Positions 43,975 through 52,110 of a DNA stretch of 64,000 nt are shown piece after piece; the first letter of the stretch is position 1; the number at the start of each line of letters is the position of its first letter. Position numbers and translations under genes: made by a program. The notes below the pieces were generated by a model. The model saw only the letters and a list, made by a program, of their open reading frames with translations, ran no database searches and was not told the DNA's origin. The DNA is from an uncultured Nocardioides sp. (lineage in GTDB: Bacteria > Actinomycetota > Actinomycetes > Propionibacteriales > Nocardioidaceae), in contig NZ_CANLDB010000001.1 of the NCBI RefSeq assembly GCF_947489365.1, forward strand, positions 186,001 through 250,000, in the 5' to 3' direction.

Positions 43975-44787
43975 TCAGGGGACGTCCTGCGCGCCGACGC
44001 GTGCGACCAGCGCGGCCAGCGCGTCGACCACGGCGGCGGCGTCGTCCGGTCCGGCGTACACGTCGCGGCGCAGCTCGACCATCACCGACGACACGCGGGC
44101 GTCGGTGCGGTGGTGGCGCAGCGGCACGTAGGTGCCGTGGAAGGGCTCGTCGCGCACCACCTCGCCGACCGCGGCGAAGCAGGACGCCGCCGCCTCCAGG
44201 AGCCAGGACGGGGTGTGGTCGGGGTCGGTGCCCAGGCAGACGGCCGGTCGCCGCTCCTCGGCGTGACGCTCGTAGGGCAGGGCGGTGGTGGGGTAGGAGT
44301 GCAGGTCGACCAGCACGCACCGGCCGGTGGCCGCCAGCCGGTGGTCGACGAGGTCGGCCAGCGCGTCGGCGTACGGGTGGAACCACCGCTCGGTGTACGC
44401 CGCGTCGCGGGCCGGGTCGTCGGCGCGCAGCCGGCCCAGCGTGCTGGTGGCGGTGTAGACGGCGCCCATGCCGATCGCCGCCATCTCCTCCTCCGCCGGA
44501 TCGGGGAATCGCTCCGGGTCGACCACCAGCCGCGAGAGGCGGTTGACGAAGCGCCAGGGCCGCGCGACGCCCCCGGCCGCGGCCCGGTCGACCGCCCTCG
44601 CGGCCAGGACGTCGGTGTCCGCGTCGGTCATCGCGTCGAGCTCGGCGCCCAGGGCGTCGTCGGCGAGCAGGACGCTCGCGCGGGCCTCCGGGTCGAGCCG
44701 GCGGGACGCGTGCGGGACGTGCACCAGGACGGGGCTGACGTCGTCCCCGGGCAGGACCTCGAAGGGGGGCGGGGCCGGGTGGCTCAT
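43975..44787 (-). CDS. N-formylglutamate amidohydrolase-family protein
   Basis: The 270-residue protein has the family motifs VHVPHASRRL near the N-terminus, DADTDVLAARAVDRAA, and VDLHSYPTTALPYE with metal-binding His. Members hydrolyse N-formylglutamate at the end of one histidine-degradation route; no hut genes are nearby. I choose ATG 44787; an upstream in-frame start would overlap the divergent mug-like gene. Confidence 0.86.
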   Translation of the reverse strand: MSHPAPPPFEVLPGDDVSPVLVHVPHASRRLDPEARASVLLADDALGAELDAMTDADTDVLAARAVDRAAAGGVARPWRFVNRLSRLVVDPERFPDPAEEEMAAIGMGAVYTATSTLGRLRADDPARDAAYTERWFHPYADALADLVDHRLAATGRCVLVDLHSYPTTALPYERHAEERRPAVCLGTDPDHTPSWLLEAAASCFAAVGEVVRDEPFHGTYVPLRHHRTDARVSSVMVELRRDVYAGPDDAAAVVDALAALVARVGAQDVP

Positions 44788-44812
44788 GGGTCGAGCCTGG
44801 CAGTCTCGGAGG

Positions 44813-45340
44813 ATGTCGCTGCTGCCGGACGTCGTGGGCGAGACCCCTCTCGTCGTGTTCTGCGGCATGGCGAACCTCTGCTCCCCGCTGCGCCACGACC
44901 ACCACTACGGCGGCCCGGGCAACGCGTTCTGGCGGCTGCTGCACTCCTCCGGCCTGACCGAGGACCGGCTCGAGCCGGCCGACGACGTGCGGCTCCCGGC
45001 GTACGGGCTGGGCGTGACGGACCTGGTGGTCGAGCGCGCGCCCGACGTGCCGCGCCGCACCCACGTCGACGACCTCGCGTCGAAGGTCGAGGGGTGGTCA
45101 CCGGAGTGGCTCGCGATGACCTCCAAGACCGTGGCGGCGGAGCTCGCGCGCTGCCTCGGCCACCGACCCCCGGGTCTCGGGATCACGGGCTGGGACCTGG
45201 CGGGTGCGCCGGTGTTCGTGCTGCCCGGACCGAGCGGCGCCAACCAGCGCCGCGAGTACGACGGGCGCCCCGACCGGCTGTCCTGGTGGACCGACCTGGC
45301 CGCCCTGGTCGGTCGCGGGCCGGACGCCGCAGGCGCCTGA
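44813..45340 (+). CDS. mug: mismatch-specific uracil-DNA glycosylase (Mug-like) with divergent active-site motif
   Basis: The 175-residue protein aligns with Mug: the GGPGNAFWRLLHSSGLT segment (family: RPGNRFWPALHLSGFT), GVTDLV, and the second motif VFVLPGPSGANQRR. The first active-site motif, normally GINPG, reads GMANLC here, so the catalytic Asn-Pro-Gly is altered. A CAGTCT box ends 6 nt before the ATG (leaderless). It may act on uracil or damaged bases, or be an altered-specificity member. Confidence 0.83.
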   Translation: MSLLPDVVGETPLVVFCGMANLCSPLRHDHHYGGPGNAFWRLLHSSGLTEDRLEPADDVRLPAYGLGVTDLVVERAPDVPRRTHVDDLASKVEGWSPEWLAMTSKTVAAELARCLGHRPPGLGITGWDLAGAPVFVLPGPSGANQRREYDGRPDRLSWWTDLAALVGRGPDAAGA

Positions 45341-45393
45341 CCTGCGCTTTCTCCGTGGCCCGCGGCGTGTCGTCGACCGACTCGCCGAACCGC

Positions 45394-45423
45394 TTGCGGC
45401 CCTCGTCGCGCGGGGCGTAGTGT
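45394..45423 (+). promoter_or_regulatory. promoter of nrdR-nrdJ
   Basis: TTGCGG (45394-45399) and TAGTGT (45418-45423) are 18 nt apart. The predicted start site near 45430 falls inside the first NrdR box, a natural layout for repression. The leader to 45562 is about 130 nt. Confidence 0.6.
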
Positions 45424-45426
45424 CCC

Positions 45427-45473
45427 CACATGTAGTAATCACAACCGTGTAGTTATCCACATCTAGTCCCCAG
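45427..45473. promoter_or_regulatory. tandem NrdR boxes
   Basis: CACATGTAGTAATCAC (45427-45442) and CACATCTAGTCCCCAG (45458-45473) begin exactly 31 bp apart, that is three helical turns, the known spacing of paired NrdR boxes. A third related word, TGTAGTTATCCACA (45448-45461), lies between them. NrdR would bind here when dATP is high. Confidence 0.7.
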
Positions 45474-45561
45474 GGACGATGCGGTCCTCCACACGTGTTG
45501 CACCAGATGTCCCCAGGTCCATCCACAGGCCGGGGTCCGAGAGGCGGAGGGAGGGACCGGG

Positions 45562-46026
45562 ATGCACTGCCCGTTCTGTCGTCACACCGACACCCGTGTG
45601 CTCGACAGCCGCGTCACCGACGACGGCTCCTCGATCCGACGTCGCCGCTCCTGCGGCGAGTGCGGACGCCGCTTCACCACCGCCGAGCAGATGCAGCTCA
45701 CGATCGCCAAGCGCAACGGCACCGTCGAGCCCTTCGTCCGCGACAAGGCCGTCGCCGGCGTCCGGAAGGCCTGCAAGGGCCGGCCGGTCACCGAGGACCA
45801 GCTGGCGCGGCTCGGCCAGGAGGTCGAGGACACGCTCCGCGCCGCCGGGTGGGCCGAGGTGCCCGCCCACGAGGTGGGCCTGGCGATCCTGACCCCGCTC
45901 CGCGAGCTCGACGAGGTGGCCTACCTCCGCTTCGCGAGCGTCTACCGCGCCTTCACGTCGGCCGAGGACTTCGAGGCGGAGATCGTGGCCATGCGCCTCG
46001 AGCACGCCGTCCCGGCGGACACCTGA
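45562..46026 (+). CDS. nrdR: transcriptional repressor NrdR
   Basis: The 154-residue protein has the N-terminal zinc ribbon (CPFC and CGECGRRF) and an ATP-cone ([17 protein letters not shown]). It senses ATP/dATP and represses ribonucleotide reductase genes. It heads an operon with nrdJ and has NrdR boxes in its own promoter. Length and motifs are canonical. Confidence 0.97.
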   Translation: MHCPFCRHTDTRVLDSRVTDDGSSIRRRRSCGECGRRFTTAEQMQLTIAKRNGTVEPFVRDKAVAGVRKACKGRPVTEDQLARLGQEVEDTLRAAGWAEVPAHEVGLAILTPLRELDEVAYLRFASVYRAFTSAEDFEAEIVAMRLEHAVPADT

Positions 46027-46157
46027 CGCCCGGCAGGGCGCACCAGCTGCCCGGCACGTCGTGGGGAAGCGGCGTGCCGGGCGCACCACCGGCAGCAGAC
46101 CAGCAGCACCAGACCAGCAGCACTCACCAAGCAGGGCGAACGAGGGGAACGACTGAG

Positions 46158-49115
46158 ATGACCGAGACGGCGAACGGCGTGCGGGACGACGCCACCAAGG
46201 CCACGGGGCGGGGCGTCCGCATCCAGCGGGTCTTCAGCACCCCCGGCGTGCACCCCTACGACGAGCTGTCGTGGGAGCGTCGCGACGTCGTCCAGAACAA
46301 CTGGAAGACCGGCGAGGTCGTCTTCGAGCAGCGCGGCGCCGAGTTCCCCGACTTCTGGAGCGTCAACGCCTCCACGATCGTCACGACCAAGTACTTCCGC
46401 GGCGCCGTCGGCACCGACGCCCGCGAGTGGAGCCTGCGCCAGCTGGTCGACCGCGTCGTGAAGACGTACACGAAGGCCGGCACCGACCACGGCTACTTCG
46501 CCGACGCCGGCGACGCCGAGATCTTCGAGCACGAGCTCACCTGGCTGCTCGTCCACCAGTACTTCTCGTTCAACTCCCCGGTCTGGTTCAACGTCGGCAC
46601 GCAGTCCCCGCAGCAGGTCTCCGCGTGCTTCATCCTGTCCGTCGACGACTCGATGGACTCGATCCTGAACTGGTACAAGGAGGAGGGCTTCATCTTCAAG
46701 GGCGGCTCCGGCGCCGGCCTGAACCTCTCCCGCATCCGCTCCTCCAAGGAGCTGCTCTCCTCCGGCGGCACCGCCTCCGGCCCGGTCTCCTTCATGCGCG
46801 GCGCCGACGCGTCCGCGGGCACCATCAAGTCCGGTGGCGCCACCCGCCGCGCGGCGAAGATGGTCGTCCTCGACGTCGACCACCCCGACATCGAGGAGTT
46901 CGTCGCGACCAAGGCGCGCGAGGAGGACAAGATCCGCGCCCTGCGCGACGCCGGGTTCGACATGGACCTCGGCGGCAACGACATCACCTCGGTGCAGTAC
47001 CAGAACGCCAACAACTCGGTCCGCGTCTCCGACGAGTTCATGCGCGCCGTCGAGGAGGGGGGCCAGTTCGGTCTCCGCGCCCGCGGCACCGGCGAGGTCA
47101 TCGAGACCGTCGACGCGCGTGGCCTGTTCCGCAAGATCAGCGAGGCCGCGTGGGCCTGCGCCGACCCGGGCCTGCAGTACGACGACACCATCAACGACTG
47201 GCACACCAACCCCGAGACCGGCCGCATCACCGCGTCCAACCCGTGCTCGGAGTACATGTCGCTCGACAACTCCTCGTGCAACCTGGCGTCGCTGAACCTC
47301 ATGAAGTTCCTGCGCAAGGACGACACCTTCGACGCGCAGTCCTTCGCCAGCGCCGTCGAGCTGATCATCACCGCGATGGACATCTCCATCTGCTTCGCGG
47401 ACTTCCCGACCGAGCCCATCGGCCGCACCACCCGCGACTACCGCCAGCTCGGCATCGGCTACGCCAACCTCGGCGCGCTGCTCATGGCCATGGGCCTGGG
47501 CTACGACTCCGACGGCGGCCGTGCGATGGCCGCGACCATCACGTCGCTGATGACCGGCACGTCGTACGCCCGCTCCGCCGAGATCGCCAAGGTCGTCGGC
47601 CCGTACGCCGGCTACCGCCGCAACGCCGACGCCCACCAGCGCGTCATGCGCAAGCACCAGGCCGCGAACGACGAGATCCGCGCCCTCGGCACCGAGGACC
47701 GCGCCGTCCACGAGCTCGCGACCCGCACCTGGGACAAGGTCCTGCGCGACGGCGTCCAGCACGGCTTCCGCAACGCCCAGGCCTCGGTGCTCGCCCCGAC
47801 CGGGACCATCGGCTTCATGATGGACTGCGACACCACCGGCATCGAGCCGGACTTCTCGCTGGTCAAGTTCAAGAAGCTCGTCGGCGGCGGCTCGATGCAG
47901 ATCGTGAACCAGACGATCCCGCGGGCCCTGAAGAAGCTGGGCTACCAGCCCGAGCAGGTCGAGGCGATCGTCGCCCACATCGCCGAGCACGGCCACGTGA
48001 TCGACGCGCCCGGCCTGAAGACCGAGCACTACGAGATCTTCGACACCGCCATGGGCGCCCGCTCGCTCAAGCCCATGGGCCACGTGCGGATGATGGCGGC
48101 CGCGCAGCCGTTCCTGTCCGGCGCGATCTCGAAGACGGTGAACCTGCCGGAGTCGGCGTCGGTCGAGGAGATCGAGGACGTCTACCTGCAGTCCTGGAAG
48201 CTCGGCCTCAAGGCCACCGCGATCTACCGCGACAACTGCAAGGTCGGCCAGCCCCTGTCCGACGGCGGCGGCAAGGCGAAGAAGGACAAGCAGGACGCCG
48301 CCGACGCGATCGCCGCGGAGGCGGGCGCCGCCCTGTCTCCGGAGGTCGTCGAGAAGATCGTCGAGAAGGTCGTCTACGCCCCGACCCGCAAGCGCCTGCC
48401 GAAGTCGCGCGTCTCCCGCACCACGTCCTTCACGGTCGGTGGCGCCGAGGGCTACATGACGTCCGGCGCCCACGACGACGGCGAGCTCGGCGAGATCTTC
48501 CTCAAGCTCGGCAAGCAGGGCTCGACCCTGGCCGGCGTGATGGACGCCTTCTCGATCGCGGTCTCGATCGGCCTGCAGTACGGCGTGCCGCTGGAGACCT
48601 ACGTCTCGAAGTTCACCAACCTGCGCTTCGAGCCCGCCGGCCTGACCGACGACGCCGACGTGCGGATGAGCCAGTCGATCATGGACTACATCTTCCGCCG
48701 CCTCGCGCTGGACTACCTGGCCTTCGAGGACCGCGCCGCCCTCGGCATCTACTCCGCCGACGAGCGCCAGCGTCACCTCGAGACCGGCTCGTACGAGCCC
48801 ATCGAGGTCAGCGAGGTGCAGGCCCTGCGGGCCGAGCCCGAGGCGGTGACCGTGGTCCTGCCCGACCCGGACGCCGAGGCGCCCGAGGACGCCGCCACGA
48901 CGGAGCCCGAGGTGACCGCGGCGGAGGCCGTCGAGCTGAAGGACGTCGCCTCCAAGCCCGCCCCGCGGGAGGCGCACACCTCCGCGGAGCTGCTGGAGCG
49001 GGTCACCGGGACCGCCGTCGACTCGCCGCTCTGCTTCACCTGCGGCACGAAGATGCGCCCGGCCGGCTCCTGCCACGTCTGCGAGGGCTGCGGCTCGACC
49101 AGCGGCTGCAGCTGA
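46158..49115 (+). CDS. nrdJ: vitamin B12-dependent (class II) ribonucleoside-diphosphate reductase
   Basis: The 985-residue enzyme makes deoxyribonucleotides using adenosylcobalamin. It shows the class II barrel motifs (FNSPVWFNVG, GSGAGLNLSRIRSS, ASNPCSEYMSLDNSSCNLAS) and the C-terminal redox-cysteine tail (CFTCGTKM, CHVCEGCGS). An acidic linker of about 60 residues precedes that tail. The ATG follows nrdR by 131 nt; no B12 riboswitch is visible. Its 3' end marks the left edge of the AT-richer island. Confidence 0.97.
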   Translation: MTETANGVRDDATKATGRGVRIQRVFSTPGVHPYDELSWERRDVVQNNWKTGEVVFEQRGAEFPDFWSVNASTIVTTKYFRGAVGTDAREWSLRQLVDRVVKTYTKAGTDHGYFADAGDAEIFEHELTWLLVHQYFSFNSPVWFNVGTQSPQQVSACFILSVDDSMDSILNWYKEEGFIFKGGSGAGLNLSRIRSSKELLSSGGTASGPVSFMRGADASAGTIKSGGATRRAAKMVVLDVDHPDIEEFVATKAREEDKIRALRDAGFDMDLGGNDITSVQYQNANNSVRVSDEFMRAVEEGGQFGLRARGTGEVIETVDARGLFRKISEAAWACADPGLQYDDTINDWHTNPETGRITASNPCSEYMSLDNSSCNLASLNLMKFLRKDDTFDAQSFASAVELIITAMDISICFADFPTEPIGRTTRDYRQLGIGYANLGALLMAMGLGYDSDGGRAMAATITSLMTGTSYARSAEIAKVVGPYAGYRRNADAHQRVMRKHQAANDEIRALGTEDRAVHELATRTWDKVLRDGVQHGFRNAQASVLAPTGTIGFMMDCDTTGIEPDFSLVKFKKLVGGGSMQIVNQTIPRALKKLGYQPEQVEAIVAHIAEHGHVIDAPGLKTEHYEIFDTAMGARSLKPMGHVRMMAAAQPFLSGAISKTVNLPESASVEEIEDVYLQSWKLGLKATAIYRDNCKVGQPLSDGGGKAKKDKQDAADAIAAEAGAALSPEVVEKIVEKVVYAPTRKRLPKSRVSRTTSFTVGGAEGYMTSGAHDDGELGEIFLKLGKQGSTLAGVMDAFSIAVSIGLQYGVPLETYVSKFTNLRFEPAGLTDDADVRMSQSIMDYIFRRLALDYLAFEDRAALGIYSADERQRHLETGSYEPIEVSEVQALRAEPEAVTVVLPDPDAEAPEDAATTEPEVTAAEAVELKDVASKPAPREAHTSAELLERVTGTAVDSPLCFTCGTKMRPAGSCHVCEGCGSTSGCS

Positions 49116-49235
49116 TGTCGAGTTGCGCGAACTGGGACCACATTCGGGACCAGTTGCGGGATAGCATGAGAACACACGTGGAAGAGGTACTGCTACTGGT
49201 AGCGGTGGCCGTCAGTTCGTGACTGTCGCGAATAG

Positions 49236-49273
49236 ACACCTAGGGGTGGCCCGATCGGGCCACCCCTAGGTGT
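49236..49273. terminator. perfect 38-bp palindrome, terminator downstream of nrdJ
   Basis: ACACCTAGGGGTGGCCC (49236-49252), GATC, and the exact complement (49257-49273) form an uninterrupted palindrome followed by TTTGAGG. It can act in both directions. The 49116-49235 stretch before it holds only an 18-codon frame at 49166 and a GGGACCA direct repeat 12 nt apart. After it, 49278-49291 is another small palindrome (GGTCTATGTAGACC), and 49292-49393 shows nothing. Confidence 0.85.
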
Positions 49274-49393
49274 TTGAGGTCTATGTAGACCCCGCGATTA
49301 TGGTGAGGGGACAGCCTGTTGCAATTGCCTTGTTGGCACCCATGTCCCTCGCGTATTGACCTCTATGCAGCCCAGATCGGCGAGTGTAGCGAG

Positions 49394-49765
49394 TTACATT
49401 CTGACGTTAGCGCTACCAATGCTGAGATGCATACCCTCGCCGTTCATTATGCGGCTAAGGAGTCTGGCCTGGTTCAGTGTTAGGCCGACACTTCCGGTCC
49501 GTGCCCGCGCGATCTTCGTTCTTGTTGACTTGTCCGTGGCCCTTAGGGGTCGTATTGAGACGAGTTGGTCGCTAAGAACTAGTTGGAGGCCAGTTCTTTC
49601 GAGTGCGGCCGGGACCATCTTCAGCGCGTCGTTGACCCGGTCGCGTCGTCGGTCGAGGGCGCGGGCTAGATCTGCGCGATCGACGAACTTCGAGACGGCC
49701 ACCAGTAACGGGCCGTCGCGCAATGACAGTAGACGCCGCTGTGGTGATGAAGACGCCCTCGACAC
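49394..49765 (-). CDS. hypothetical winged-helix-like protein in the island
   Basis: About 123 residues from GTG 49765 (a TTG at 49723 is also possible). The pattern LLVAVSKFVDRADLARALD ... ALERTGLQLVLSDQLVSI resembles the first winged helix of ScpB-like proteins. It is followed by a second helical part (LTLNQARLLSRIMNGEG), after which the frame stops abruptly, so the gene may be truncated. Codons are less GC-biased than in host genes (TTA, ATA, AGA, CTA are used). It lies on the opposite strand from the CBASS operon. Role unknown; a regulator or a mobile-element remnant are both possible. The 49766-50062 stretch holds only the CBASS promoter region, in which I cannot pick a clear -35/-10 pair. 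Confidence 0.45.
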   Translation of the reverse strand: MSRASSSPQRRLLSLRDGPLLVAVSKFVDRADLARALDRRRDRVNDALKMVPAALERTGLQLVLSDQLVSIRPLRATDKSTRTKIARARTGSVGLTLNQARLLSRIMNGEGMHLSIGSANVRM

Positions 49766-50062
49766 GTGTCTACGGCGCGCCTCCCACGAATGACGTGAGC
49801 GCACGTGTAGAGAAGATGTGGCGACGCGCCCGTGTCGCTTCACGCTGGTGCCTTCCCTACGCCAACGGCCTTGGGGAACGCTTATGCCCGGACCACCTGA
49901 ACTCCGCCTTTCTGGCGGTGACTCGCACGCTAGCCACGGCCCGCGCTGTCGCAGCGGAGGCGCGCCGTACGACGTCTCCGTCAGCCTGCCGATGATCAGC
50001 GGGACTGTCGGTGGGCGTACGTACGCTGCCGGGCAGACAACCGACGGGAGCAGGAGCACTAG

Positions 50063-51097
50063 ATGACTGGCCGATACGCACCGCACGGCCCGACTCCCGA
50101 CGCATTCGAGGGAGACCGCTTCCAGATCCTTGCGCTCGACGGCGGTGGGGCGAAGGCACTGTTCACCGCCCACGTCCTCGCACACATCGAGGACGACCTG
50201 GGCGTCAGGATCACCGACCATTTCGACCTGGTCGCGGGGACTTCGGCCGGAGGCATCGTCGCGCTCGGGCTGGGCGCTGGACTGCGGCCGAAGGCAATCG
50301 CCGAACACTTCGGCGACCTCGTCAACCGAGTCTTCCCTGCCCGGCTGCAACGCAAAGCGCGCTTGGGTCGCCTGAGCAAGCCCGCCTACGACAGCGACGC
50401 TCTTCACGAAGTGCTGGTCGAAGTCCTTGGCGAGCGAGCGCTAGGCGACAGTTGCTTGCGGCTGGTCATCCCGTCGTGGGACTTGCAGCGCGGCGAGGTG
50501 CACATCTTCAAGACCCGGCACAGCGAGCGCCTGACCAGGGACTGGCGCATCAAGATGGTCGACGTAGCCCTCGCGACGGCCGCAGCCCCCACCTTCTTCC
50601 GCGCCGCCCGCGTCAACGACTCCCCGCTCATCGACGGCGGAGTCTGGGCCAACAACCCCTCCGTCGTGGCCATCGGCGAAGCCGTGAGCATGCTCGGCGT
50701 ACCTCTGGACGCCATTCGCGTGTTGAACGTCGGGACGATGGAGCCGTTCACCGCCAACACCGACCCGCTGGAGAGCGCTGGCGTGTTGGGCTGGGGCACG
50801 AAGGCCGTCGACACCATCCTCAACGCCAGCAGCCGGGGCGGCATGGGCACCGCCATGCACCTGGTCGGATTCGATGACTTCGTGCGCTTCGACGCGCCTG
50901 TGCCACCGGGCAAGTTCGCCCTCGACCGAATCAAGGCCAAGTCGGTCAGGGGATACGCCTCCACCACCAGCCGGAACCTGGCCCCCGAGTTCACCGCGAA
51001 GTTCGCTGACCACGTTGCTCCGGGCTTCACCCCGCTCCCGCCGCCCACTCCACGCAGCGGCCCATGCTCTGACCCAACGCCCGAGGGGGACTCCTGA
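50063..51097 (+). CDS. capV: CBASS effector: CapV-like patatin phospholipase
   Basis: The 344-residue protein has the patatin catalytic set: oxyanion loop DGGGAK (26-31), nucleophile elbow GTSAG with Ser61, and the dyad Asp191 in DGGVWANNP. No signal peptide is present, so it is cytoplasmic. In CBASS, CapV is switched on by a cyclic dinucleotide and degrades the cell's own membrane phospholipids, killing the infected cell. It is first in a three-gene overlapping operon (TGATG with the CD-NTase gene). AGGAG lies 8 nt before the ATG. The assignment as a CBASS effector rests on its neighbours. Confidence 0.87.
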   Translation: MTGRYAPHGPTPDAFEGDRFQILALDGGGAKALFTAHVLAHIEDDLGVRITDHFDLVAGTSAGGIVALGLGAGLRPKAIAEHFGDLVNRVFPARLQRKARLGRLSKPAYDSDALHEVLVEVLGERALGDSCLRLVIPSWDLQRGEVHIFKTRHSERLTRDWRIKMVDVALATAAAPTFFRAARVNDSPLIDGGVWANNPSVVAIGEAVSMLGVPLDAIRVLNVGTMEPFTANTDPLESAGVLGWGTKAVDTILNASSRGGMGTAMHLVGFDDFVRFDAPVPPGKFALDRIKAKSVRGYASTTSRNLAPEFTAKFADHVAPGFTPLPPPTPRSGPCSDPTPEGDS

Positions 51098-52110
51098 TGG
51101 AACACGTCACTTACTTCAACAACCTGCTGAAGGACACCGTCAACCTTCCCGACGGCAAACTCGACAGCCTCGGCGACCGCGTAGACAGGATTTACGCCGC
51201 TATCAAGGCCGCGAACCTCGACTCGAAGGTCCTGAGCAAGAAGCGGCAGGGGTCATGGGCGCAGCGCACCATCATCAACCCGCCCAAAGATGTTGAGTTC
51301 GATGCTGACTTCATGCTCGAACTCAAGGAGGTGTCGGGCTGGTCCCCTGCCGACTACAACGACGCCGTCTTCCAGGCCCTCGACGACCACCCTGTCTACG
51401 GCGAGATGGACAAGCCCGTCGAAGCGAAGAACCGCTGCGTCCGCGTCTCTTACGCCAACGACATGCACGTCGATGTCGTGCCCTACGTGAACCTTGCGGA
51501 CGGCGGCGAGCACATCATCAACGCCGAGACCGACGAGTGGGAACCGAGCAACTCGGACGGGTTCACCAAGTGGATGAAGGAGAAGGACGACCTCACCGAC
51601 GGGCACATGCGTCGGGTCATCCGGCTGTTGAAGTACCTGCGCGACCACTGCAGCTGGTACGAGGACACCGTGTCCATCATCCTGACCACCGTCGTCGGCA
51701 ACACCATCAAGGCTGAGAACGTGCTCGCCGATGCCGACTGCTACGCCAATGTCCCCGTAGCACTCGGCCGCAGCGTGTCGGACCTCGCTGAGTGGGTCCG
51801 CGACAACGAAAACCTCCCTGATGTCGAGACGGGGGAGGGCACCGTCTTCACCCACCGCTGGACCGAAGCCAAGTACCAGCAGTTCCGCACGGACATCCAG
51901 GACCTCGACACCAGAATCGCCGCAGCGCTCGCCGAGAACGACGAGGACGAAAGCCTCGCGCTCTGGCGCGACCTCTTCGGGACCGGCTTCAAAGCAGCCG
52001 AGTCCGACAGCAAGGCGTCCAAGTTCCCAGCCATCGGAACGGGAGCCGCCGGGGCCGCTGGTGGCGCAGCCTCCGAATCTTCCTCCAGCCGAAGCGGCAA
52101 GGCCGGGTGA
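51097..52110 (+). CDS. CBASS CD-NTase (cGAS/DncV-like nucleotidyltransferase)
   Basis: The 337-residue protein has the nucleotidyltransferase active site: GSW (52-54, context RQGSWAQRTII), the metal-binding pair Asp69/Asp71 in VEFDADFML and the third Asp126 in HVDVVPYV. An alpha-helical SMODS-type second half follows. It should make a cyclic oligonucleotide on phage infection to activate the patatin. The last ~30 residues are a flexible Gly/Ala/Ser stretch ending RSGKAG. Cap2 proteins attach the C-terminal residue of CD-NTases to targets, so this tail fits a Cap2 substrate. Which nucleotide product is made cannot be told; clade left open. Confidence 0.87.
   Translation: MEHVTYFNNLLKDTVNLPDGKLDSLGDRVDRIYAAIKAANLDSKVLSKKRQGSWAQRTIINPPKDVEFDADFMLELKEVSGWSPADYNDAVFQALDDHPVYGEMDKPVEAKNRCVRVSYANDMHVDVVPYVNLADGGEHIINAETDEWEPSNSDGFTKWMKEKDDLTDGHMRRVIRLLKYLRDHCSWYEDTVSIILTTVVGNTIKAENVLADADCYANVPVALGRSVSDLAEWVRDNENLPDVETGEGTVFTHRWTEAKYQQFRTDIQDLDTRIAAALAENDEDESLALWRDLFGTGFKAAESDSKASKFPAIGTGAAGAAGGAASESSSSRSGKAG

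Noticed and set aside
45424..46157. Cobalamin riboswitch before nrdR-nrdJ
   Set aside because: No B12-box-like sequence, and the leader is too short; NrdR boxes explain the regulation.
45942..49175. Very long minus-strand open frame (over 1000 codons) opposite nrdJ
   Set aside because: It is the mirror of a strongly conserved gene in GC-rich DNA; its product is low-complexity Val/Gly/Ala/Asp with no recognisable domain.
49166..49222. 18-codon frame after nrdJ as a leader peptide
   Set aside because: No ribosome binding site, no regulatory codon run, and the palindrome behind it is simply a good nrdJ terminator.
49394..50407. Minus-strand frame extended across the start of capV
   Set aside because: Its upstream half is antisense to the well-supported capV gene and has shadow composition; only the part below 49766 looks coding.
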